From the NCBI RefSeq assembly GCF_017896165.1, contig NZ_JAFCNB010000011.1:167143-231142 (forward strand): a DNA stretch of 64,000 nt. The letters are read 5' to 3'. Shown piece by piece: positions 8,192 through 16,512 of the stretch. Numbering within the stretch: position 1 is the stretch's first letter; every line of letters starts with the position of its first letter. A program made the translations under genes and the position numbers. Source of the stretch: Microbispora oryzae (GTDB lineage Bacteria > Actinomycetota > Actinomycetes > Streptosporangiales > Streptosporangiaceae). Under the pieces are notes generated by a model. It had not been told where the DNA came from and made no database searches. It saw only the letters and a program-made list of their open reading frames with translations.

Positions 8192-9766
8192 ATGGGTGGA
8201 GGCGATCGCATTCTGCGTCTGACGCCCGTCATTCCGCCCGTCGAGCCGCCCGAGCCCAGGGACGCGACGATCGCGAGGATACGGGCCCTGCTGGACGCCA
8301 TCCCCGGCCAGGTCGCCTGGTCCCTGCCCGTCCGCGACGAGGCCGGCCGGATCGTCGACTTCGAAATCATGGCCGCGAGCCGGGAGGCCGTGGACGTCCA
8401 CGGCAGCGCCGGCGCGGAGATGATCGGCATTCGTATGTCCGAGTCCTATCCTGCGACGGCCGACACCATCCTGTGGGAGAGCTACCTCCGCGTTCTCGAG
8501 ACCGGCGAGCCCGTGGAGATCGCCGACTACGCGCATGTGGAGAGCCTGGAGGGCGTCCCCCACCGCTCCACATGGGGCGTCCGGGTCTCACGGGTGAGCG
8601 GGGGCCTGCTCACCGCGTGGATCCGCCACGACGAGGAGGAACGGCAGGCGGCCCGCCTCCTGCACACCGAGCGGCTGGGCAACATCGGCTGGGGCCACTG
8701 GAGCAGGCTCACCGGCGAGGTCGAGTGGTCGGACCAGCTCTACGCGATCCACGGCCGCGACCGGGGCGAGGGGCCCATCGCCCTGGAGCACTACCGGACC
8801 GTCGTCCACCCGGAGGACGTCCCGGTCCTCGACCGGACGCTCGACGTCCTGCGCACCAGCGAGGTGCCGCAGAAGTTCGAGGTCCGCATCCGGCGCGGAG
8901 AGGAGTTCCGCCACATCAGGGCCACGGCGGAGGTCGGCCGCGACGGCACCGGTCAGCCGATCGAGGTCCACGTGGTGGCCCAGGACATCACCGACTGGCG
9001 CCGGACGGCCGACGAGCTCGCCGAGGTGAGCCAGCGGCTGGAGGAGGAGTCGCAGCTCACGGCGCGGCTGCAGAACATCATCATGCCGGTGCCGGACGAC
9101 CCGCTGCCCGGAGTGGAGATCGCGGTCCGCTACTTCCCCGCGGAGACCGCCCCCCTCGGCGGCGACTGGTACCAGGCGATTCCGGTGGACAGCCACGACG
9201 TCCTGCTCGCCGTCGGCGACGTGGCCGGACACGGCCTGGCCGCGGCCTCCGCGATGGCGAAACTGCGCCACGCGATCACGGGTCTCGCCTTCGCCGACCA
9301 CGACCCGGCGCAGATCCTCGTGGCGCTCAACCGGCTGCTGCGGCGCATGCGCCCCGACGTCCTCGCCACCGCCGTGGTCGCCAACTACGACTCCGTGAAC
9401 GGCACGCTGAGCTGGAGCCACGCCGGTCACCCGCCGATGCTGCTGGTCCGTGGCGACACGGTGCACCGCCTGCACCACCCGGGAGTGCTGCTCGGGGTGT
9501 TCGAGACGGTGAGTTACACGTGCGCGAGTGCCCGGCTGCAGGCGGGCGACCTGCTCCTGATGTTCACCGACGGGCTCATCGAGCGTCCCGGCCGTGATCT
9601 GTTCGACGGTCTGGACGCGCTCGGCGCGACCATCTCGGACGTTCTCCGGCGCCGGCCGCGCGACCGGATGGCCGCGATCATGGAGGCGCTCGCGCCGAGC
9701 AACACCAGCGACGACACCTGCATCCTGGTGGCCCGCATCCAGCCGAGAACCGGGGAAGTCTCCTGA
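8192..9766 (+). CDS. PAS-PAS-SpoIIE serine phosphatase
   Basis: A 524-aa PP2C-type phosphatase of the RsbU/SpoIIE class. The N-terminal part carries two PAS-like regions. The second has LGNIGWGHWSRLTGEVEWSD and ends at VHVVAQDITDWRRTADEL. A short coiled linker (LAEVSQRLEEESQLTARLQ) follows. The phosphatase domain (about 300-515) has LGGDWYQAI, VGDVAGHGLAAA, LSWSHAGHPP, LLMFTDGLIERP and the closing DDTCILVAR. These enzymes dephosphorylate STAS antagonists to release sigma factors. The stop codon overlaps the ATG of a STAS gene (TGATG), so that protein is its likely substrate. No strong ribosome binding site precedes ATG 8192, so the exact start is uncertain. Confidence 0.92.
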   Translation: MGGGDRILRLTPVIPPVEPPEPRDATIARIRALLDAIPGQVAWSLPVRDEAGRIVDFEIMAASREAVDVHGSAGAEMIGIRMSESYPATADTILWESYLRVLETGEPVEIADYAHVESLEGVPHRSTWGVRVSRVSGGLLTAWIRHDEEERQAARLLHTERLGNIGWGHWSRLTGEVEWSDQLYAIHGRDRGEGPIALEHYRTVVHPEDVPVLDRTLDVLRTSEVPQKFEVRIRRGEEFRHIRATAEVGRDGTGQPIEVHVVAQDITDWRRTADELAEVSQRLEEESQLTARLQNIIMPVPDDPLPGVEIAVRYFPAETAPLGGDWYQAIPVDSHDVLLAVGDVAGHGLAAASAMAKLRHAITGLAFADHDPAQILVALNRLLRRMRPDVLATAVVANYDSVNGTLSWSHAGHPPMLLVRGDTVHRLHHPGVLLGVFETVSYTCASARLQAGDLLLMFTDGLIERPGRDLFDGLDALGATISDVLRRRPRDRMAAIMEALAPSNTSDDTCILVARIQPRTGEVS

Positions 9767-10140
9767 TGTCCGATCTTCACATCTCGACTGCCACGACCGA
9801 GTTCGCCGCCGATGCCAGGGGATCCGTCGGCGTGCTGACGATCCGGGGCACACTCGACTTCACCAACCACCAGGTCGCGACCGAGTTCTTCGAGAGGGCC
9901 TTCGCGGAGTTCGGCCCCCACCTGGTGGTGAACCTCCTCGAACTCGACTTCCTCGACTCCCGGGCGACCGGCCTGCTCATCGGGTGCTGGAAGCGCGCCG
10001 TCGACGAGGGCGGCCGGCTGGCGATGGTCGCGGTCGAGCGAGGAGCGGCCCGCGTTCTGTGGATCACCGGCCTGGCCTTCCACGTGCCCGTCTTTCCGAC
10101 GGTCGACGAGGCCGTCGCCGCCACCGCGTCCACCGGCTGA
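9766..10140 (+). CDS. STAS-domain anti-sigma factor antagonist
   Basis: A 124-aa single STAS domain protein, start ATG sharing one base with the stop of the SpoIIE phosphatase gene. The family core is visible: VLTIRGTLDFTNHQVATEFF, then LLELDFLDSRATGLLIGCW, where Ser65 occupies the usual phosphorylation position after the conserved Asp. In partner switching, the unphosphorylated antagonist binds an RsbW-like kinase and frees a sigma factor or other client. No anti-sigma kinase gene lies beside it; an RsbW-like ATPase is encoded far away at 40200. Residues 1-20 are a short unstructured lead. Confidence 0.92.
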   Translation: MSDLHISTATTEFAADARGSVGVLTIRGTLDFTNHQVATEFFERAFAEFGPHLVVNLLELDFLDSRATGLLIGCWKRAVDEGGRLAMVAVERGAARVLWITGLAFHVPVFPTVDEAVAATASTG

Positions 10141-10212
10141 GCCGGAGAACCGGACGAGCCGGAGAGCCTGATGGGAAGGCGCGCCGTCCACTCCCGGCGA
10201 TGAGGGGAGACC

Positions 10213-10240
10213 GCCCGCCACCCCCTGAGGGATGGCGGGC
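10213..10240. terminator. Bidirectional hairpin terminator
   Basis: Perfect 8-bp stem GCCCGCCA / TGGCGGGC around a 12-nt loop. It lies between the end of the rightward STAS gene and the stop codon of the leftward 35-aa small gene, and could serve both. Confidence 0.6.
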
Positions 10241-10247
10241 TCGCGAG

Positions 10248-10355
10248 TCAGTCGGTGGCTGGGGCGGCCAGCCGTTCCGCCTCTTCGTGTAGCGCCTCGA
10301 CCAGGAGGAGCTCCAGCCGGAGCTCCTCGTCCACGAGGCTGTCCAGGACGTCCAT
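10248..10355 (-). CDS. Small acidic leucine-rich protein (35 aa), unknown
   Basis: A short reading frame on the minus strand coding for MDVLDSLVDEELRLELLL and then VEALHEEAERLAAPATD. It is strongly acidic and leucine-rich and is predicted to form one amphipathic helix. The case for it being real rests on the ATG at 10355 having a textbook ribosome binding site (AAGGAGG, 5-nt spacer) and on a terminator hairpin 8 nt past its stop, facing the convergent STAS gene. The frame stays open upstream (RDVFNKEAR before the ATG), so a longer form is possible. I know no homologous family. A small adaptor or anti-factor is conceivable but unsupported. Confidence 0.5.
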   Translation of the reverse strand: MDVLDSLVDEELRLELLLVEALHEEAERLAAPATD

Positions 10356-10682
10356 CCGGGCCTCCTTGTTAAAGACGTCCCGCGGCGTTCCGGGGTTGAC
10401 GCCGGACCGATGCCGATCGGCCCGCGTCAGCCGTCTCCGCCGCCCGGCGGCCTTCCGGCCGCCCGTGGGGCACTACCCGGCAGCGGGACGACTTCACTCA
10501 CAAACGCCTCGATTTCCCCACCCGTGCCGCGACCGGCGGATAACAGGACCAGGAAGCCCGGACGGACAACCGGAGATGCGGGAACGGAGGCATGCCGGAG
10601 ACGTCACGGCTGCGCTAAGCTGATGAGTTCCTTGCCTGGAATAAAAAGGGAACACCACAACTGTAAGGAGTTTATCAAACCA
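10356..10682. other. Intergenic stretch upstream of helD
   Basis: About 330 bases between the small leftward gene and the helicase gene. I see no convincing coding sequence. The last 60 bases are AT-richer (CTGGAATAAAAAGGG around 10637-10651) and include AAGGAG 10-12 nt before the helD start, so the helD promoter and leader lie here. I looked for a rifamycin-associated inverted element of the kind found before helR genes and could not identify one. Confidence 0.4.
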
Positions 10683-12941
10683 ATGGGCTTCCGTCAATCC
10701 GACTCGGCCCGGGCCGACGCCCTGCGAGCGGAGCAGTCTTACGTGTCCATGCTCTACCGGCGGCTCGACCTCGCCAGAGAGGCGGCCGATCGCGCGCTGC
10801 GCGACGCGTTCGCCAGGGGCGGCGCCGGCAACCGCCAGGCGCTGATGGAGCGGGAGGCCACCGCCGCGGAGAAGGCGCTCCTGCTGGCCCGGCTCTCCGC
10901 CGTCGAGCGGGGGCTCTGCTTCGGCCGCATCGACGACGCCGACGGCTCGACTCTCTACATTGGCCGCGTGGGGTTGCGCGACGACGACCACTCCTCCGTA
11001 CTGATCGACTGGCGCGCCCCCGCCGCCCGTCCCTTCTACGCCGCCACCCCCGCCGACCCGGGCCCGCTCGTACGGCGCCGCCATCTGCACACCCGCGACC
11101 GCACGGTGGTCGGCATCGACGACGAGGTCTTCGACCTCGACCGGATGAGCGCGGGCGACCGTCGCACGCTCGTGGGCGAGGCGGCGCTCATGGCCGCGCT
11201 GCGGCGCGGGCGCACCGGACGGATGAGCGACGTCGTGGCCACGATCCAGGTCGAGCAGGATCGGGTGATCCGTTCGGGACTAGCCGGAGCCCTGGTCGTC
11301 CAGGGCGGGCCGGGGACGGGCAAGACCGTCGCGGCCCTCCACCGCGTGGCCTACCTCCTCTACACCCACCGCGCCACACTCGAACGGCGTGGAGTGCTCG
11401 TGGTGGGGCCCAACGCCGCCTTCTCGCGCTACATCGACAGCGTCCTGCCCTCGCTGGGCGAGACCCAGGTGGTGCTGTCGAGCCTGGGCGAGCTCCACCC
11501 GGGCGTGCACGCCACCGCCGAGGACGGCCCTGAGACGGCGGTCGTGAAGGGCGGCGCGCGAATGGCCGACGTGATCGCGCAGGCGGTCCGCGACCGTCAG
11601 CGGGTGCCGGACGGCGACCTGGAGGTGGCCGTTCCCGTGCGCACCTCGCTGCGGGACGGCGTCGAGGTGGTGGTCGAGGAGATGCCGGTGCGACTCGCAC
11701 GGGCGGCGTGCGAGCGGGCCCGCGACCGGGCCAGGGCCCTGCGACGGCCGCACAACGACGCGCGCTGGCGGTTCGTCCACGAGATCCTGCGCGGACTCGC
11801 GCGGGACGAGGCCGAGCAGCTCGACCGTCCCATGGACGCGGAGGACCTGAAGTACGCGGCGAGCGCCCTGTGGGGACACGGAACGGTCAGGGCGGCGATC
11901 GACGCCCTCTGGCCCCGCATGACGCCGGAACGGCTGGTCGGCGAGCTGCTGTCCGACGTGGAGCTCCTGCGGTCGGCCGCCGCGCCGTACCTGGCGGAGG
12001 ACGAGTGGGCCACCCTGCTGCGCCCGCGGGGCGAGCCGTGGACGGTGGCGGACGTCCCGCTGCTCGACGAGGCCGCCGAGCTGCTGGGTGAAGGCGACGG
12101 CGCGGACCGGGCGAGCGAGCGGACGGCGGCGGCCCAGCGTGCCGAGGAGGAGCTGTTCGCCCGGGAGGTGCTGACGGTGAACGCGCTCGACGAGCGGATG
12201 GACGCCGGCGCCCTGGCCGAGCGGAACCGCGACGCCGGACCCTACCTGACCACGGCCGACCGGGCAGCCCGCGACCGGTCGTGGGCGTACGGCCACGTGA
12301 TCGTGGACGAGGCGCAGGAGCTGTCGGCGATGGCGTGGCGGACGGTCCTGCGGCGGGTGCCGGCCCGCTCGCTGACCATCGTGGGCGACATCGCGCAGAC
12401 CGGTTCGGCGGCCGGGGCGCGCTCCTGGGCCGAGATGCTCGATCCGCACCTGAAGGGACGCTGGCGGGAGGAACGCCTCACGGTCAACTACCGGACGCCC
12501 GCGGAGATCATGGCGGTCGCGGCCGATGTGCTGCGGGCGGTGGCACCGGGGGAGGAGCCGCCCGAGTCGGTCCGGTACGGCGAGGCGCCGCCGCGCGCCG
12601 TGCCGGCCGGGGAGACAGACCTGCGTTCGCTCGTCGACGCCGAGCTACTGGAGATCGGAGACGGGCGTGTCCTCGTCGTGGTGCCCGACGACCGCCTGGA
12701 CGAGACCTCCGCGCTCTTCCCGGAGTCGTCCGAGCCGCTGGAGTCGCCGGTCGCGGTGCTGACCGTTCGCGGAGCCAAGGGGCTGGAGTTCGACTCCGTG
12801 GTGGTCGTCGACCCCGCCGCGATCCTGGCCCAGTCGGCCAAGGGCGGTCAGGACCTGTATGTGGCGATCACCAGGACGACGCGCCGCCTGACCGTGGTCC
12901 ACGAGGGCCCGCTGCCCGGCGTGCTCGCGCGCCTGCGCTGA
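10683..12941 (+). CDS. helD: HelD-type RNA polymerase-associated UvrD-like helicase
   Basis: A 752-aa superfamily 1 ATPase. The N-terminal coiled coil (SYVSMLYRRLDLAREAADRA) is followed by the HelD-specific block LYIGRVGLRDDD and VLIDWRAPAARPFY. Walker A is QGGPGTGKTVAALHRVAYLL (about residue 208), Walker B is VIVDEAQEL (about 539), and late helicase motifs include LTVNYRTPAEI, VLTVRGAKGLEFD and LYVAITRTTRRL. HelD proteins enter RNA polymerase channels and recycle stalled enzyme; an actinomycete branch (HelR) also displaces rifamycins. Whether this copy confers resistance cannot be told. ATG 10683 begins the conserved region; the frame is open farther upstream, including an ATG at 10623. AAGGAG lies about 10 nt before 10683. 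Confidence 0.88.
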   Translation: MGFRQSDSARADALRAEQSYVSMLYRRLDLAREAADRALRDAFARGGAGNRQALMEREATAAEKALLLARLSAVERGLCFGRIDDADGSTLYIGRVGLRDDDHSSVLIDWRAPAARPFYAATPADPGPLVRRRHLHTRDRTVVGIDDEVFDLDRMSAGDRRTLVGEAALMAALRRGRTGRMSDVVATIQVEQDRVIRSGLAGALVVQGGPGTGKTVAALHRVAYLLYTHRATLERRGVLVVGPNAAFSRYIDSVLPSLGETQVVLSSLGELHPGVHATAEDGPETAVVKGGARMADVIAQAVRDRQRVPDGDLEVAVPVRTSLRDGVEVVVEEMPVRLARAACERARDRARALRRPHNDARWRFVHEILRGLARDEAEQLDRPMDAEDLKYAASALWGHGTVRAAIDALWPRMTPERLVGELLSDVELLRSAAAPYLAEDEWATLLRPRGEPWTVADVPLLDEAAELLGEGDGADRASERTAAAQRAEEELFAREVLTVNALDERMDAGALAERNRDAGPYLTTADRAARDRSWAYGHVIVDEAQELSAMAWRTVLRRVPARSLTIVGDIAQTGSAAGARSWAEMLDPHLKGRWREERLTVNYRTPAEIMAVAADVLRAVAPGEEPPESVRYGEAPPRAVPAGETDLRSLVDAELLEIGDGRVLVVVPDDRLDETSALFPESSEPLESPVAVLTVRGAKGLEFDSVVVVDPAAILAQSAKGGQDLYVAITRTTRRLTVVHEGPLPGVLARLR

Positions 12942-12959
12942 GGACGTCGGCGAACGTGG

Positions 12960-12992
12960 GTACGGCCGGCGCGGGGGGTGCGCCGGCCGTAC
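12960..12992. terminator. Strong hairpin terminator between helD and the DUF5324 gene
   Basis: Perfect 13-bp stem GTACGGCCGGCGC / GCGCCGGCCGTAC with a 7-nt G-rich loop, located between two convergent genes. Confidence 0.75.
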
Positions 12993-13009
12993 GTGTGGGC
13001 CCGGCGAGC

Positions 13010-13516
13010 TCAGGAGGACTTACCGGAGATCTCGTCTCCGGTCTTGCCGGACTTGTCACTTTTCACCTCGTCGGCCTTCTCACCCACCCAGGTCTCGGCC
13101 TGGTGGCGGGCCTGCCGCATGGTGTCCGTCATCGTGTCGGTCCAGCGCTGGGCCTGGTTGCGGTACATGGCCACGCCAACGGCGCCGATGGCGGCACCGC
13201 CGAGCAACGCGATGACCGGCCAGCGCCGCCGGGGTCGCCGGGCGGCCGCCGACACGTCGATCCGCCTGGACAGCTCGGCCAGGAACGCGCTCACAATGGG
13301 GGCGATCTGCTCCTCCACCGACTGGGCGGCCTGGTCCAGCTTGGGCGCCGCCCAGATCCGCGCGTCCTCGATGCGGTGCGAGGCCATGTCGCGGGCGCTC
13401 TCCGCCATCGGGCTCATCCGGCCGCTCGCCCGGCGGGCCTGCACCATCATGCGGTCCAGCCACGTCTGGGGAATCATCACCTCGACGCGGCGCCTTCTCT
13501 TCGTAGTGAGGGACAC
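13010..13516 (-). CDS. DUF5324-like single-pass membrane protein
   Basis: A 168-aa protein. GTG at 13516 is chosen because GGGAGG lies 5 nt upstream. It has a basic N-terminus (TTKRRRRVEV), an alpha-helical region with repeated apolipoprotein-like character (MAESARDMASHRIEDARIWA then APKLDQAAQSVEEQIAP), a membrane segment (WPVIALLGGAAIGAVGVAMY, about residues 107-126), and a charged C-terminal tail. It resembles the DUF5324 proteins encoded divergently from the cyclophilin gene near the pknB cluster of Streptomyces; function is not established. The divergent position at 13517-13653 is therefore conserved synteny. Confidence 0.72.
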   Translation of the reverse strand: MSLTTKRRRRVEVMIPQTWLDRMMVQARRASGRMSPMAESARDMASHRIEDARIWAAPKLDQAAQSVEEQIAPIVSAFLAELSRRIDVSAAARRPRRRWPVIALLGGAAIGAVGVAMYRNQAQRWTDTMTDTMRQARHQAETWVGEKADEVKSDKSGKTGDEISGKSS

Positions 13517-13653
13517 ATCAACCTCCCTGTCGACGGGGCCCTGTGACGACCCCTTCCCGCATGGTCGCGGCTCAATCACGACCGGTGCTCGGAGGCATCC
13601 TCGATACCCTGGTGAGTCGACAACTAACACCGGTACAAAAGGGGGCGGCCTTC

Positions 13654-14184
13654 GTGGCTGACAACCTCATCGCGCATCTGCGTACGAATCACGGCACGAT
13701 CAAGGTCCAGCTCTTCCCGAACAAGGCGCCCAAGACCGTGCGCAACTTCGTGGAGCTGGCCGAGGGCACCCGGGAGTGGACCCACCCCGCCACGGGCGTC
13801 AAGACGACCGACAAGCTCTACGACGGCACCATCTTCCACCGTGTCATCAGCGGCTTCATGATCCAGGGCGGTGACCCGCTGGGCCAGGGCATCGGCGGTC
13901 CGGGCTACGACTTCGACGACGAGATCCACCCGGAGAACCAGTTCAACCGGCCCTACCTGCTGGCGATGGCCAACGCGGGCAAGCGCTTCGGCAAGGGCAC
14001 CAACGGGTCGCAGTTCTTCATCACCGTCGCCAAGACGCCCCACCTCAACCAGGGCCACACCATCTTCGGCGAGGTCATCGAGGGCACCGAGGTGGTCGAC
14101 TCGATCGCCAAGACCGCGACCGACGGCCGGGACCGGCCCCTTGAGGAGGTCGTCCTCGAAGAGGTCACCATCGAGCGCTCCTGA
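13654..14184 (+). CDS. Cyclophilin-type peptidyl-prolyl cis-trans isomerase
   Basis: A 176-aa cytoplasmic cyclophilin catalysing proline cis-trans isomerisation. The active-site block FHRVISGFMIQGGDP has the catalytic Arg63. NGSQFFIT and HTIFGEVIEG complete the core. GTG 13654 (VADNLIAHLRTNHGTIKVQL) is chosen because it begins the domain and follows GGGGGCGG by about 9 nt; the 37 upstream in-frame codons do not look like a signal peptide. It lies between the DUF5324 and rhomboid genes in the order seen beside the pknB cluster of Streptomyces. A strong terminator follows. Confidence 0.95.
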   Translation: MADNLIAHLRTNHGTIKVQLFPNKAPKTVRNFVELAEGTREWTHPATGVKTTDKLYDGTIFHRVISGFMIQGGDPLGQGIGGPGYDFDDEIHPENQFNRPYLLAMANAGKRFGKGTNGSQFFITVAKTPHLNQGHTIFGEVIEGTEVVDSIAKTATDGRDRPLEEVVLEEVTIERS

Positions 14185-14199
14185 CGCTCGTACGTCGTG

Positions 14200-14232
14200 C
14201 CCCCGGCCGCTCTCCCCGCGAGCGGCCGGGGG
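14200..14232 (+). terminator. Hairpin terminator after the cyclophilin gene
   Basis: Perfect 13-bp stem CCCCCGGCCGCTC / GAGCGGCCGGGGG with a 7-nt loop, 15 nt after the stop codon. Confidence 0.75.
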
Positions 14233-14328
14233 TAGCGGCCGCGCCCGGGGCGGCCGGCGAATTCTCAGTGGGTGCCGGGCGCTCTTATAGGCTGGTTCCG
14301 AGTGGACCTGCTCCTCCGGAAGGACTCC

Positions 14329-15198
14329 ATGACCTCCCAGCCGCCCCCGAGCACGCCTCCGGGCTCGGAAGCCGTGCCCACCTGCTATCGCCACCCCGAG
14401 CGCGAGACCTACGTCCGCTGCCAGCGCTGTGAGCGCCCGATCTGCCCCGACTGCATGCGCGAGGCGGCGGTGGGACACCAGTGCGTGGAGTGCGTCCGCG
14501 AGGGCAACCAGTCGGTACGGCCGGCTCAGGCGGTCTTCGGCGGGGCCGCCGTGACGGTTCCCCGGGTCACCTGGGCGCTGCTGGCCGCCAACGTGCTGGC
14601 CTACGTCGCCGAGTTCCTGTCGCCCGACGAGGTGATCGGGCGCTTCGCCATGTTCCCCGTGGACGTCTACTACGGCGAATGGTGGCGGCTGATCACGAGC
14701 GCGTTCCTGCACGCCCCGCCGCCGTCGTTCTGGCACATCCTGTTCAACATGTGGGCGCTGTTCGCGATCGGCCCCGAACTCGAACGGCGGCTGGGCTCGG
14801 TCCGGTTCGCGGCGCTCTACCTGCTGTCGGCCCTCGGCGGCTCGGTGGCGGTCTACCTCTTCGGCACCAACGCCCTCGGCGCCTCAACCGCCATCTACGG
14901 GCTGTTCGGCGCGCTGTTCGTGGTGGCCCGCAGGCTCGGGTACGACGCCAGGGGCGTGCTCTGGCTGATCGGCATCAACGTCGTGATCACGTTCGTGGTC
15001 CCCGGCATCAGCTGGCAGGGCCACCTGGGCGGACTGGTGACGGGCGTGGTGGTGGCCGCGGGCTTCGCCTACGCGCCCGCGCGGAACCGGGCCGCCGTAC
15101 AGCTGGGTACGGCGGCCGCCGTACTGGTGGCGCTCATCCTGCTCGTGACCGCCCTCATGCCGGGGATGCACCCGCAGCTCATCCCGATTACGGGGTGA
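14329..15198 (+). CDS. Rhomboid family intramembrane serine protease with N-terminal zinc finger
   Basis: A 289-aa protein. Residues 19-55 form a B-box-like zinc-binding region with Cys/His at 19, 22, 31, 34, 39, 42, 50, 52 and 55. Six or seven membrane helices follow. The catalytic helix reads NALGASTAIYGLFG with Ser186, the partner His is in WQGHLGGLVTG (His232), and HILFNMWALF supplies the oxyanion-side His136 and Asn140. The residue after the catalytic Ser is Thr where the classical GxSG motif has Gly; the Ser and His are intact, so activity is still expected. ATG 14329 has AAGGA 5-6 nt upstream. It sits between ppi and crgA as in Streptomyces. Substrate is unknown. Confidence 0.93.
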   Translation: MTSQPPPSTPPGSEAVPTCYRHPERETYVRCQRCERPICPDCMREAAVGHQCVECVREGNQSVRPAQAVFGGAAVTVPRVTWALLAANVLAYVAEFLSPDEVIGRFAMFPVDVYYGEWWRLITSAFLHAPPPSFWHILFNMWALFAIGPELERRLGSVRFAALYLLSALGGSVAVYLFGTNALGASTAIYGLFGALFVVARRLGYDARGVLWLIGINVVITFVVPGISWQGHLGGLVTGVVVAAGFAYAPARNRAAVQLGTAAAVLVALILLVTALMPGMHPQLIPITG

Positions 15199-15261
15199 CG
15201 TCGTGGCTGCCCACAGGCTGTGGATAAAAGCTGTGGAAAGAAAGTCCCCAGCGTGGTCCGA

Positions 15262-15507
15262 TCATCGCCACCGGGTGGAGAGCACCACGCCGACGATGAT
15301 GAGGCCGAAGCCGATCAGCAGGTTCCAGTTGCCCAGCGCCGACATGCCGGGAACGCTCGGCGCGATGTAGTAGACCGCGATCCACACGATGCCGATCAGC
15401 CAGCACGCGACCATGAGCGGGGCGAGCCAGCGGGGACTGACCTTGACCGTCTGCGCCTTCTGCGGCGGGGTGTAGACGGCCTTCTTGCGAGTCTTCGACT
15501 TGGGCAC
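15262..15507 (-). CDS. crgA: Cell division protein CrgA
   Basis: An 81-aa protein of the actinobacterial CrgA (UPF0233) family, which sits at the septum and tethers divisome and peptidoglycan synthases; in Streptomyces it restrains FtsZ-ring formation. It starts VPKSKTRKKAVYTPP, has two membrane helices (about residues 28-49 and 59-78) separated by YYIAPSVPGMSALGNWN, and ends in STRWR. GTG 15507 is preceded by AGGAG with an 8-nt spacer. Length and motif order match the family. It is divergent from the amidotransferase gene, as usual in this cluster. Confidence 0.93.
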   Translation of the reverse strand: MPKSKTRKKAVYTPPQKAQTVKVSPRWLAPLMVACWLIGIVWIAVYYIAPSVPGMSALGNWNLLIGFGLIIVGVVLSTRWR

Positions 15508-15679
15508 GGGATTTTCTCCTGGTGGGCACCCGCGCGGTGGTGCGGGTTCTGTCAATAGCGTAGTCGCTGCGGTGGTGAAGTCCCGAGCAAGGATAGTGGG
15601 CCGACCCACGCGGGGGCGATCCCTCGTGTCCGATTAACGTAACCTGAAAGTCCGAATTCCTTCCCTGGCGACAAGGCGC

Positions 15680-16312
15680 ATGACCCGGATCCGCGTGCTC
15701 GTGGTGGACAACCACGACAGTTTCGTCCACACCATCGTGCAGTATCTGCGCGAGCTGGGGGCCGACTGCGACGTGCGGCCCCGCGACGTGGTCACGCTCG
15801 CCGACGCCCGGGAGGCCGACGGCGTGCTCGTCTCGCCGGGACCGGGCACACCCGAAGGGGCCGGCGTCAGCGTCCCGCTCGTCCGCCGCTGCGCCGAGCT
15901 CGGGGTCCCGCTGCTCGGCGTCTGTCTCGGCCACCAGGCCATCGCCGTGGCGTACGGGGCCACGGTCGGCCGCGCGCCCGAGCTCGTCCATGGCGGGACC
16001 AGCCCGATCGTTCACGACGGCCGGGGCGTGTTCGCGGGCATCCCCTCCCCGGTCACGATGACGCGCTACCACTCGCTCGCGGTGGTGCCGGAGACCGTGC
16101 CGGCCGCACTGGAGATCAGCGCCGTCGCCCCGGACGGGACCGTCATGGGCCTGCGCCACCGGTCCGCGCCCGTCGAGGGCGTGCAGTTCCACCCCGAGTC
16201 CGTGGTGTCGGAACACGGCCATCACCTGCTGGCGAACTGGCTGGATGGGATTTTCGGAAATTTCCGCCGACTTCCTGTAACGTCCGCGGCCCCCGTTACG
16301 ACTACTGGATGA
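15680..16312 (+). CDS. pabA: Anthranilate/aminodeoxychorismate synthase glutamine amidotransferase component II
   Basis: A 210-aa class I glutamine amidotransferase. It hydrolyses glutamine and passes ammonia to a chorismate-using partner to make aminodeoxychorismate (folate) or anthranilate (tryptophan). The catalytic nucleophile is Cys82 in PLLGVCLGHQAIAVAYGA; His171 and Glu173 lie in GVQFHPESV. VSPGPGTPEGAG is the oxyanion loop. No component I gene is nearby. The homologue at this position beside pknB is called trpG or pabA in different actinobacteria, so the symbol is provisional. A terminator begins at its stop codon. Confidence 0.9.
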   Translation: MTRIRVLVVDNHDSFVHTIVQYLRELGADCDVRPRDVVTLADAREADGVLVSPGPGTPEGAGVSVPLVRRCAELGVPLLGVCLGHQAIAVAYGATVGRAPELVHGGTSPIVHDGRGVFAGIPSPVTMTRYHSLAVVPETVPAALEISAVAPDGTVMGLRHRSAPVEGVQFHPESVVSEHGHHLLANWLDGIFGNFRRLPVTSAAPVTTTG

Positions 16313-16349
16313 GGGCTTCCGCCATTGCCCCCGAGTGGCGGAAGCCCTC
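16311..16349 (+). terminator. Terminator overlapping the pabA stop codon
   Basis: Perfect 14-bp stem GAGGGCTTCCGCCA / TGGCGGAAGCCCTC with an 11-nt loop, followed by TTCGT. Its left arm starts inside the TGA stop codon. Confidence 0.8.
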
Positions 16350-16429
16350 TTCGTATGTCCGGGCCCGTTCCGGCCGCCCGGCTCCCCGCGACAACCGGCT
16401 CCTCGCGACCCCGGCTCCCATGACATGAC

Positions 16430-16458
16430 GAAGGGGGCGCGCGGTGCGCACCCCCTTC
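16430..16458 (-). terminator. Terminator of the pknB operon
   Basis: Stem GAAGGGGGcGCGC / GCGCaCCCCCTTC with a 3-nt loop and one mismatch, 55 nt past the pknB stop codon. It ends the leftward fhaA-to-pknB transcript. Confidence 0.7.
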
Positions 16459-16512
16459 ACCTGACTCACCCGATTTGCCGGGCTCGCTCGTGAGCCCGGC
16501 TGGGCGGCCGGC

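Noticed and set aside
10410..10682. Extended N-terminus of the helD reading frame
   Set aside because: The 91 upstream codons are Pro/Ser/Arg-rich, overlap the likely promoter and leader, and precede the conserved start of the family.
10483..10682. Rifamycin-associated element upstream of helD
   Set aside because: I looked for a GC-rich inverted repeat of the published type before helD and could not identify one with confidence.
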